From Acidobacteriaceae bacterium (lineage in GTDB: Bacteria > Acidobacteriota > Terriglobia > Terriglobales > Acidobacteriaceae), in the NCBI GenBank assembly GCA_003162255.1, contig PMMJ01000286.1:1-8291 (forward strand): a stretch of 8,291 bases of DNA. Direction: 5' to 3'. Shown in pieces: positions 1-4,995 of the stretch. The stretch's first letter is position 1, and each line of letters starts with the position of its first letter. Position numbers and translations under genes: made by a program. Below the pieces are notes generated by a model, which was given only the letters and a program-made list of their open reading frames with translations, did not search any database and was not told the origin of the DNA.

Positions 1-800
1 AGGCGCGTGATGGAATCGAGCAGGATCACGACGTCGCGTTTGTGCTCGACTAATCTCTTAGCCTTTTCAATCACCATTTCCGCAACTTGCACGTGGCGGG
101 CGGCGGGCTCGTCGAAAGTCGAGGAGATGACTTCGCCCTTGACCGAACGCTGCATGTCGGTGACTTCTTCCGGGCGCTCGTCGATCAGCAGCACCATCAG
201 CACGACTTCAGGGTGATTCGTGGTAATCGAGTTCGCCACGTTCTGCAGCAGCATGGTCTTGCCGGCGCGCGGCGGAGAAACGATCAGGCCGCGCTGTCCT
301 TTGCCGAGAGGCGTGAGCAGGTCCATGACGCGCGCGCTGATATTCTCGCGCACGGTCTCGAGCTTCAACCGCTCCTGCGGATACAGCGGCGTCAAGTTGT
401 CGAACAGGATCTTGTTGCGCGCCTCGTCGGGCGATTCGAAATTCACCGCCTCGATCTTGACCAGCGCAAAATACTTTTCGCCCTCGTGCGGCGGGCGCAC
501 CTGGCCGCTGATGGTGTCGCCGGTTTTTAAATCGAACTTGCGGATCTGCGACGGCGACACGTAAATGTCGTCCGGCCCGGGCAAGTAGTTGTAATCGGGC
601 GAACGCAGGAAGCCGTAGCCGTCAGGGAGGATCTCCAGCACACCTTCGGCGAAGATGTGTCCTTCTTTTTCACTTTGCGCCTGCAGGATCTTGAAGATGA
701 GATCCTGTTTGCGGAGTCCGCTGGCGCCGGGCAGCTCCAACGATCGGGCGATCTTGGTCAGCTCGGTAATATTTTTTTCTTTCAGTTCTGCGATGGTCAT
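1..800 (-). CDS. rho: Transcription termination factor Rho (3' end outside window)
   Basis: Rho is a hexameric RNA-dependent ATPase/helicase that loads on untranslated RNA and dislodges RNA polymerase. Reading leftwards from ATG at 800, 266 complete codons are present; Rho is about 420 residues, so roughly the last 150 are cut off by the window edge. The N-terminal helical domain contains RKQDLIF (residues 30-36). The RNA-binding cold-shock-like fold carries DGYGFLR (60-66), at the same numbering as the E. coli RNP motif. The Walker A is PPRAGKT with G180-K181-T182, and the Walker B is VILLDSIT with D262 just before the edge. The conserved LIDERPEEVT and STFDEPA...RHVQVAEMV stretches are intact. 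A TAGGT element lies about 6 nt before the ATG. The gene follows the omega-like gene by 80 bp and probably shares its transcript. Identification is secure; the Q- and R-loops cannot be seen. Confidence 0.97.
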   Translation of the reverse strand, partial: MTIAELKEKNITELTKIARSLELPGASGLRKQDLIFKILQAQSEKEGHIFAEGVLEILPDGYGFLRSPDYNYLPGPDDIYVSPSQIRKFDLKTGDTISGQVRPPHEGEKYFALVKIEAVNFESPDEARNKILFDNLTPLYPQERLKLETVRENISARVMDLLTPLGKGQRGLIVSPPRAGKTMLLQNVANSITTNHPEVVLMVLLIDERPEEVTDMQRSVKGEVISSTFDEPAARHVQVAEMVIEKAKRLVEHKRDVVILLDSITR

Positions 801-851
801 ATTTACCTACGGGGCTTTTCGGGAGGGATTCTCTCGGGATGGATTTCTTTG

Positions 852-895
852 CCGCCGTGCGGGCACACGGCGGAGCTGCTTTAAGCAGCTCGCCG
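852..895 (-). promoter_or_regulatory. Tandem hairpins in the rho leader
   Basis: Two strong stem-loops lie between the omega-like gene and rho. The first in transcript order is formed by 883-895 and 868-881: nine perfect pairs around a single-base loop at 882, extended by CGGCG/CGCCG past a one-base bulge. The second pairs 852-859 with 866-873 (CCGCCGTG/CACGGCGG) around a 6-nt loop. The outer arm of the first and the inner arm of the second share 868-873, so the outermost pairs of the two compete, although the core of the first could persist. The omega-like gene's TAA (881-883) sits inside the first stem. No U-run follows either hairpin, so a simple intrinsic terminator is unlikely. A role as an mRNA-end, processing or attenuation element is inference; autoregulation of rho by leader attenuation is known in E. 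coli. Confidence 0.6.
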
Positions 896-1096
896 TTGTG
901 CTTCGGCAAAGTTCTCGGGTTCGCTCAGGATGTCATGACGTTCCGCATCGGCGATCTTGTCAAATACATCGTTCATGGTTTCCTGGATGCGGGTGTTCGG
1001 CTTATGAAATCTGCGCGTGGCCTTCGAGGCCAGCTGGCAAAGCATATACCGGTTCCGCAAAGTATGTAGAGCGTCAAACACTCGATCAGAGCGCAT
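881..1096 (-). CDS. rpoZ: RNA polymerase omega-subunit-like small protein
   Basis: This 71-residue protein is probably a short form of the RNA polymerase omega subunit, which chaperones beta' during core enzyme assembly. Its first half lines up by eye with the omega signature: FDALHTLRNRYMLCQLASKA (residues 7-26) matches the family pattern DA-x5-NR[FY]-x-L-x3-A-x2-A-x-R, including the NR pair and the spaced alanines. After it comes a charged PNTRIQETMNDVFDKIADAE region, where omega has its EI-containing helix. It is shorter than E. coli omega (91 residues). The ATG at 1096 has AGGAG at 1108-1112, with an 11-nt spacing. It lies 80 bp upstream of rho on the same strand, so co-transcription is likely. 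The family call rests on a by-eye alignment of a short protein. The alternative is a lineage-specific conserved hypothetical protein. Confidence 0.6.
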   Translation of the reverse strand: MRSDRVFDALHTLRNRYMLCQLASKATRRFHKPNTRIQETMNDVFDKIADAERHDILSEPENFAEAQRRAA

Positions 1097-1413
1097 GTTA
1101 AGTCGTTCTCCTTCAACTGGAATAATTTAGACCGCGATCCCACCGTCCGCCCACTGGGTGATGGTCAATGACGGCTAGCCAATCTGCAATTCAGGCCAGA
1201 TGCAAAGGGATTTGCCAGAATTACCCAAATAGATGCCCCGCCCATCCCGAAAGTTGCTCAATTCTTAAGGAGTAGCCACAACGCGGGCGGAGGTTCCGCA
1301 GGACCGGCAGAAACTGCTTTCATGTCCAGAGAACAGGTAAGTATAACAAACCGCTGGGGAAGGTCAAGAACAATTTACAGCGAAACCTGCCCCAGGGATA
1401 ACCTTCCCGGTAC
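1097..1413. other. 317-bp intergenic region with no recognised gene
   Basis: This is the gap between the rpsT stop and the start of the omega-like gene, both on the minus strand. No ORF with a start codon and ribosome-binding site stands out on either strand. An 8-bp complementarity (1357-1364 with 1401-1408, GGGAAGGT/ACCTTCCC) closes a 36-nt loop just downstream of rpsT and could be a weak transcript-end structure, but it lacks a T-tract. A further 5-bp pairing (1143-1147 with 1170-1174) is too short to mean much. On the minus strand I see an isolated TTGACC and a TAAATT, but they are not at promoter spacing. A promoter for the omega-rho transcript is expected here but cannot be placed. Confidence 0.5.
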
Positions 1414-1677
1414 CTACTTCAGCGCGTTCAAACGTGCCGCCAAGCGGGACTTATAGCGCGACGCCGTGTTCTCATGCAAAACGCCCTTTTGAATTGCCTT
1501 GTCGAGCGCCGACACGGTCTCGCGGTAGGTCTGGCCAGCGGCCGTCTTGTCGCCTTTCTCCAGGCTCTCGCGCAGGTTCCGCAGAGCGGTGCGCAGTTGC
1601 GAAGCGTTGGCCCGGTTGCGGACGGTTCGCTTCTCGGTCTGTCGGGCGCGTTTCAGCGCCGAAAAATGATTCGCCAT
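1414..1677 (-). CDS. rpsT: 30S ribosomal protein S20
   Basis: S20 is a primary 16S rRNA-binding protein of the small subunit that binds near the 5' domain and helix 44. The 87-residue product has the typical length and composition. It starts MANHFSALKRARQTEKRTVR, with the hallmark N-terminal helix of alternating basic residues, followed by RNRANASQLRTALRNL and a lysine/arginine-rich C terminus ending in LNALK. There are no cysteines or membrane segments. The ATG at 1677 has an AAAGGT element at 1689-1694, about 11 nt upstream, a modest ribosome-binding site. The gene is monocistronic or first in a minus-strand series; the next gene on that strand begins 317 bp further on. A strong promoter (1746-1775) and a structured roughly 60-nt leader precede it. 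S20 represses its own translation in E. coli; whether the hairpins here do so is unknown. Confidence 0.96.
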   Translation of the reverse strand: MANHFSALKRARQTEKRTVRNRANASQLRTALRNLRESLEKGDKTAAGQTYRETVSALDKAIQKGVLHENTASRYKSRLAARLNALK

Positions 1678-1700
1678 GCGGCTTGATTACCTTTGTTTGT

Positions 1701-1739
1701 CCTAGATTGCGCTAGGAAGATATTCCGGTAGGAACCGAA
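1701..1739 (-). promoter_or_regulatory. Two small hairpins in the rpsT leader
   Basis: If transcription starts about 7 nt after the predicted -10 box (near 1739), the leader would begin almost at once with a stem formed by 1734-1739 and 1723-1729 (ACCGAA with TTCCGGT, one bulged base). A second stem follows, 1712-1716 with 1701-1705 (CTAGG/CCTAG, 6-nt loop). Both are short. They could stabilise the transcript's 5' end or take part in control of S20 synthesis, but the sequence shows only the pairing. Confidence 0.35.
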
Positions 1740-1745
1740 GTTAGT

Positions 1746-1775
1746 ATTGTAAGGCAGCAAGTCGCGTTGGGTCAA
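1746..1775 (-). promoter_or_regulatory. Sigma70-type promoter for rpsT
   Basis: On the minus strand, TTGACC (1775-1770, 5/6 match to the -35 consensus) is followed after 18 bp by TACAAT (1751-1746, 5/6 match to the -10 consensus). The predicted start falls near 1738-1740, about 62 nt before the rpsT ATG. The -35 box lies immediately upstream of the chosen ATG (1782) of the divergent AAA+ ATPase gene, and inside that ORF if its TTG at 1767 is used. RNA polymerase bound here could therefore interfere with initiation of the neighbouring gene. Confidence 0.7.
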
Positions 1776-1781
1776 ACAGAT

Positions 1782-3446
1782 ATGAATTCGCCCGCAACGT
1801 CACTGGAACGGCTTAAAGTCCTCATCAACTCCTCCACCCCCATCGTCGTCATGGAGACGGTCGAGGAAATGCGTGCGCTGTCTCTGGTGCGCATGGCATG
1901 CTCGCAGCTGAGTTTGCCGGTCTTTGAGTGGACCATCGCCGATGGCCTGGTCCGCTCCGGCAGCGGCGCCGCCGCTCCCCAGCCCATTGTTTATCCACGT
2001 CCCGAAACTCGAATGGGCGCGCTCCCGCAAGGCAACAGCGAAGCCGATCGCCTGATGCGGGCGGTGCTGTCGCCGGCTGGCAACGATGCCGGCGCCAGTC
2101 CGAGGACCGCCATGTACAACACTACCGATCCGGTGCAAGCCTTGGCGAACCTCGAGACGATGACCATCGAGGCGGTCTTCGTGCTGAAGGATTTCCATCG
2201 CCACATGGACAACCCGGTCGTGGTGCGCCGCCTGCGCGACGTGGGCCAGAAATTCTCTGCGAACCGAAGGACTCTGGTTCTAACCGCTCCCGCGATCGAG
2301 ATGCCGCCCGAACTGGCCAGCCTAGTCGAGTTCCTCGATCTGCCGCTACCCGACCGCGACCGCCTGCGCGAAATTATCCGTGAAACCTATACGCGTATGG
2401 CCAGCACCCACACCCTGAAGCTCCAGCTCGACGCCAGTGGCGTGGACGCGATGGCCGCCAATCTCCGCGGCTTGACCGAAGAAGCCGCCGAACGCGCCAT
2501 CTCACAAACCGTGGTCGGACACCTCGCGCTTTCGCCCGACTGCGTAACCGATGTGCTCGACGCCAAGAAAGCCTTGCTCAAGCGCTCCGAAATGCTGGAG
2601 TTCGTAGACTCAACCGACACCATGGCAAGCGTCGGCGGCCTCGACAATCTGAAGCGCTGGCTCCAGCAGCGCCGAGGAGCTTGGGAAGACGGAGCCCTAA
2701 AGTTCGGTCTGGATCCGCCGAAGGGCGTGATCATCCTAGGCGTCCAAGGCTGCGGCAAAAGTCTCTGCGCCCGAGCCGTAGCCGGAGAATGGAAACTCCC
2801 GCTGGTAAAATTCGACACCGCCGCCGTCTACGACAAATTCATAGGCGAAACGGAAAAGCGCATTCAGAAAGTCTTCCGAGTGGCCGAGGGCCTGGCCCCC
2901 TGCGTCCTGTGGATCGACGAGTTAGAAAAAGTCTTTGCCGGGAGCGGCCCCGATTCCGCCAGCGCCGACGCCGGAGTTTCGTCGCGCCTGCTCGCGTCGT
3001 TCCTCTCCTGGATGCAGGAGCGCAAGCCCGCCGTCTTCGTAGCCGCCACCTGCAACAACGTAACCGTCCTGCCGCCGGAGCTCATCCGCAAAGGCCGCTT
3101 CGACGAACTCTTCTTCGTAGACCTGCCCAGCGCAGCCGAGCGGAAGCAGATATTCTCCATCCAACTAACCAAGCGCAAACGCAATCCCGCAGCCTATGAC
3201 CTCGACCAAGTAACAGCCGCAGCCCAAGGCTTCTCCGGAGCGGAAATCGAATCCGCCGTGCAAACCGCCCTCTACGCTGCCTTCGCCCGTAGACAGGAAT
3301 TGACCACCGAAGACCTGCTAACCGCTCTCTCGTCCACTGTGCCGCTGTCGGTCACACGGGCTGAGGAGATTGCACAGTTACGGGCGTGGGCCAAGGATCG
3401 CGCCGTGTGGGCGTCCTCGCCGGAAGCAAAGAAAGAAGGCGCATAA
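1782..3446 (+). CDS. ycf46: AAA+ ATPase of the Ycf46 type
   Basis: This is a 554-residue cytosolic AAA+ protein with no signal peptide or membrane segment. The N-terminal half (about 1-285) is the poorly characterised Ycf46-type domain, beginning SLERLKVLINSSTPIVVMET. The C-terminal half is a classical AAA module: GGLDNLKRWLQQRRGAW leading in, Walker A GVQGCGKS (320-327, K326), Walker B CVLWIDELEK (D379, E380), sensor 1 AATCNN (N425/N426), and the second region of homology RKGRFDE with candidate arginine fingers R436 and R439. Ycf46 proteins are best known from plastids and cyanobacteria, where one has been linked to CO2 use and photosynthesis; their substrate elsewhere is unknown to me. I chose ATG 1782 over an in-frame TTG at 1767; neither has a convincing ribosome-binding site. 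It is divergent from rpsT and appears to stand alone. No protease domain is present, so any unfolding activity would need a partner. Confidence 0.85.
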   Translation: MNSPATSLERLKVLINSSTPIVVMETVEEMRALSLVRMACSQLSLPVFEWTIADGLVRSGSGAAAPQPIVYPRPETRMGALPQGNSEADRLMRAVLSPAGNDAGASPRTAMYNTTDPVQALANLETMTIEAVFVLKDFHRHMDNPVVVRRLRDVGQKFSANRRTLVLTAPAIEMPPELASLVEFLDLPLPDRDRLREIIRETYTRMASTHTLKLQLDASGVDAMAANLRGLTEEAAERAISQTVVGHLALSPDCVTDVLDAKKALLKRSEMLEFVDSTDTMASVGGLDNLKRWLQQRRGAWEDGALKFGLDPPKGVIILGVQGCGKSLCARAVAGEWKLPLVKFDTAAVYDKFIGETEKRIQKVFRVAEGLAPCVLWIDELEKVFAGSGPDSASADAGVSSRLLASFLSWMQERKPAVFVAATCNNVTVLPPELIRKGRFDELFFVDLPSAAERKQIFSIQLTKRKRNPAAYDLDQVTAAAQGFSGAEIESAVQTALYAAFARRQELTTEDLLTALSSTVPLSVTRAEEIAQLRAWAKDRAVWASSPEAKKEGA

Positions 3447-3455
3447 GTCGTAGCG

Positions 3456-3471
3456 CCGGCGTCCACGCCGG
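3456..3471. repeat. GC-rich inverted repeat after the Ycf46-type gene
   Basis: CCGGCGT (3456-3462) and ACGCCGG (3465-3471) form a perfect 7-bp stem with a 2-nt spacer, starting 10 nt after the ATPase stop codon. The flanking GTAGCGCCGGCG... and GTTGTCCCGC words resemble a dispersed palindromic element I recall from acidobacterial and other environmental genomes. No T-tract follows, so a classical terminator is not supported, although the stem could protect the 3' end of the mRNA. Confidence 0.5.
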
Positions 3472-3688
3472 TTGTCCCGCGAAAGGCTCCAGCCCAGCTG
3501 ACCCCAGTCGTGAGCGCAAAGGCCTGGCAGCACCAACTATCGAATTGCAACGCCGAAATCAAAGCCAGATCGCCCGATCTGCCCAAAGCGCCGCGCCGAG
3601 GGTCACGGCCAGAACATTCAACCGGCCAAATAAGGAAAAGACCTTTGGAATGTACTGCGTTCGGAGGGTATTGTTGAAGGCTTTCCGA

Positions 3689-3717
3689 TTGCCGAATCTG
3701 TCAAGCGATACTAAAAT
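3689..3717 (+). promoter_or_regulatory. Sigma70-type promoter for the exported protein gene
   Basis: TTGCCG (3689-3694, 4/6 match to the -35 consensus), a 17-bp spacer and TAAAAT (3712-3717, 5/6 match to the -10 consensus) lie about 50 bp upstream of the ATG at 3767. The surrounding DNA is more AT-rich than the genes. This is the best promoter-like pair in the gap and fits the downstream gene being its own transcription unit. Confidence 0.6.
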
Positions 3718-3766
3718 GTCTGGCGCCTCAATCAGTTCGAAAATTCGCTTATCAATCAGGAGAGAC

Positions 3767-4228
3767 ATGAGAACAAGAACAATTGTATTAACCGTGGCTC
3801 TGTGCTTTGTTGCGTTGGCGGTGGGTTTCGCCAGCTCAAATATGGGTACGTGGAAGCTAAACGAGGCCAAGTCGAAGTTCCCGCCTGGGGCACCGAAGAA
3901 CACTACGGTGGTCTACGAGGCCGCGGGAGACAACGTGAAAGTTACGGTAGATGGCACCGATGGCGCGGGTATGCCCACGCACAACGAGTGGACGGGGAAG
4001 TTCGACGGGAAAGACTACCCCCTCACCGGCGATCCGAATGCAGATACACGGTCGTACAAGAAGATTGATGACCGCACGACCGAGTTAACCAACAAGAAAG
4101 ACGGCAAGGTTATTGCCACAGGTCGAATTGTCTTATCGGCCGACGGCAAAAGCCGCACCGTCACTGTGAGCGGAACCGATCCGAACGGCAAGAAAGTCAA
4201 ATACACAGCAGCGTACGACAAGCAATAG
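3767..4228 (+). CDS. Exported small protein of unknown function, acidobacterial type
   Basis: This is a 153-residue protein with a clear signal peptide: basic start MRTRT, a hydrophobic core at about residues 6-21 and a likely cleavage after A22 (VGFA|SS). The mature part, about 130 residues, begins NMGTWKLNEAKSKFPPGAP and is polar, glycine- and lysine-rich and probably all-beta. It repeats short patterns such as DGTDG, DGKDY, KKDGK, ADGKS and DPNGK that suggest beta-hairpin turns. It has no cysteine after the signal peptide, so it is not a lipoprotein. The ATG at 3767 has AGGAG at 3758-3762, 4 nt upstream, which fixes the start against longer in-frame candidates. A promoter precedes it and a stem-loop follows, so it is probably monocistronic. 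I recall similar proteins, often several per genome, from Acidobacteriota, but no function is known to me. It presumably acts in the periplasm or outside the cell. Confidence 0.85.
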   Translation: MRTRTIVLTVALCFVALAVGFASSNMGTWKLNEAKSKFPPGAPKNTTVVYEAAGDNVKVTVDGTDGAGMPTHNEWTGKFDGKDYPLTGDPNADTRSYKKIDDRTTELTNKKDGKVIATGRIVLSADGKSRTVTVSGTDPNGKKVKYTAAYDKQ

Positions 4229-4260
4229 CGGGATCTCGCCCAAGGTCTGACCAACGGGAC

Positions 4261-4290
4261 GCCCTTCCGCCCGATTGTGGACGGGAGGGC
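4261..4290 (+). terminator. Stem-loop terminator between convergent genes
   Basis: GCCCTTCCGCCC (4261-4272) and GGACGGGAGGGC (4279-4290) pair over 12 positions, with one G-T wobble and one C-A mismatch, around a 6-nt loop. ATTT follows on the plus strand. It lies 32 bp after the exported-protein stop and 10 bp before the 3' end of the convergent gene, as expected for a shared terminator. The T-tract is weak on the plus strand and absent on the minus strand. Confidence 0.55.
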
Positions 4291-4300
4291 ATTTGCAGGC

Positions 4301-4792
4301 CTACCGCCGCGCTAGCGAAACCCGCACCAGGATCGCATCATCCACGCGCACGATCAGCCGCGAAAATTTCTCTTTCCCCACATTTTGCATGGCCTTGTAG
4401 TGCGGGTTGAGCGCATCCACGTTCACCCGGAGCGGCGCCTTGGCGTCCTTGGGCACATCAAAGCTCACACGGAGATCGGGTTGCCCGTCGCCATCCACAT
4501 CCACCACATCGGATACATGCGATGGCAGCGCGCTCACCGGTTTCCAATCCAGCTGGACAAATGGCTTCTCCAGTTGCAGCATGTGCGGAGATACCGCCCG
4601 GTGAATGTCGATGGTGTAGCCGGCGGCCTGAATCGTGCGTACTGTCGGTCCGCCGGAGTACATCTCGTCCACGTGCAGGCCCAGGGCGGCAAACCCTTTC
4701 GTGAACGCTCCCGTCAGCAGAAAAGGCACCAGAACTGCCGCGAACACGGTCATTCCGGCCGCCGTGTAACCCAGTTTTGCGCGCATTGTCAT
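4301..4792 (-). CDS. Membrane-anchored or exported protein with a calcium-binding-type loop
   Basis: This 163-residue protein has one N-terminal hydrophobic segment (about residues 11-30) after a short basic start, so it is either anchored with most of the chain outside the cytoplasm or secreted. The outer part holds VDVDGDGQPDLRV: D98, D100, D102, G103 and D106 match the DxDxDGxxD loop of EF-hand/dockerin-like calcium sites. The strands around it (IDIHRAV, FVQLDW, LRVNVDAL, FSRLIVRVDD) look beta-rich. There are no cysteines. The ATG at 4792 is supported by TTAGGAG 6 nt upstream; an in-frame ATG at 4786 is less well placed. It follows the membrane ferredoxin gene by 203 bp on the same strand and may be its partner. 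Size and topology recall FixH/CcoH, which sits with CcoG in oxidase assembly, but I see no FixH sequence motif. Function unknown. Confidence 0.75.
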   Translation of the reverse strand: MTMRAKLGYTAAGMTVFAAVLVPFLLTGAFTKGFAALGLHVDEMYSGGPTVRTIQAAGYTIDIHRAVSPHMLQLEKPFVQLDWKPVSALPSHVSDVVDVDGDGQPDLRVSFDVPKDAKAPLRVNVDALNPHYKAMQNVGKEKFSRLIVRVDDAILVRVSLARR

Positions 4793-4829
4793 TCAATTCT
4801 CCTAACGTGTGCAGTGGAGCATTCCCTCA

Positions 4830-4882
4830 GCGGCTAAAGCCGCAATTCTGCTTAGGCTATGCGGCTCGGCTGAAGCCGAGCC
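4830..4882. repeat. Paired-hairpin intergenic element
   Basis: Two perfect inverted repeats lie 19 bp apart: GCGGCT/AGCCGC (4830-4835 with 4838-4843, 2-nt loop) and GGCTCGGCT/AGCCGAGCC (4863-4871 with 4874-4882, 2-nt loop). Both share the core GGCT-GA/AA-AGCC, so they read as two related palindromes. CCCTTTCAAA follows the second. I recall this arrangement (CTCAGCGGCTAAAGCCGC, then a GGCTGAAGCC palindrome, then CCCTTTCAAA) as a dispersed acidobacterial element; a genome-wide count would settle it. Confidence 0.65.
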
Positions 4883-4954
4883 CTTTCAAAGCCGAGGCCT
4901 TTCAAAGCTGAGGCCTTTCAAAGCGGAGGCCTTTCAAAGCTGAGCCCTTTCAAA
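4875..4954. repeat. Five tandem 16-nt units in the cluster's internal gap
   Basis: Five consecutive 16-nt units read GCNGAG(C/G)CCTTTCAAA, starting at 4875, 4891, 4907, 4923 and 4939. The octamer CTTTCAAA recurs exactly every 16 nt (4883, 4899, 4915, 4931, 4947). Variation is confined to positions 3 and 7 of the unit. The first unit is the right arm and tail of the preceding palindrome, so the array appears to have grown by repeated duplication of that element's end. It lies between the membrane ferredoxin gene and the 163-residue protein gene. Confidence 0.9.
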
Positions 4955-4995
4955 ACGGCCCAAAAACTTATGCCGCGAACTTGCGGGACACGACA

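Larger units (their letters stand above)
3447..3766. other. 320-bp intergenic region between the Ycf46-type gene and the exported protein
   Basis: The region opens with a GC-rich hairpin (3456-3471) and ends with a promoter (3689-3717) and ribosome-binding site for the next gene. The reading frame of the downstream gene stays open upstream to 3386. That extension overlaps the end of the ATPase gene and reads as unstructured basic sequence, so I take it as chance. Nothing else is recognisable. Confidence 0.5.

Noticed and set aside
1097..1180. Promoter for the omega-like gene
   Set aside because: TTGACC and TAAATT occur on the minus strand but are about 33 bp apart, and nothing better lies at 16-18 bp spacing.
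2681..3199. Plus-strand ORF of 172 codons inside the AAA+ ATPase gene
   Set aside because: It is an arginine/serine-rich shadow frame over the Walker motifs of the real gene.
3386..3766. In-frame upstream extension of the exported-protein ORF
   Set aside because: It overlaps the end of the ATPase gene and reads as basic, unstructured sequence. The ATG at 3767 has a good ribosome-binding site and begins a clear signal peptide.
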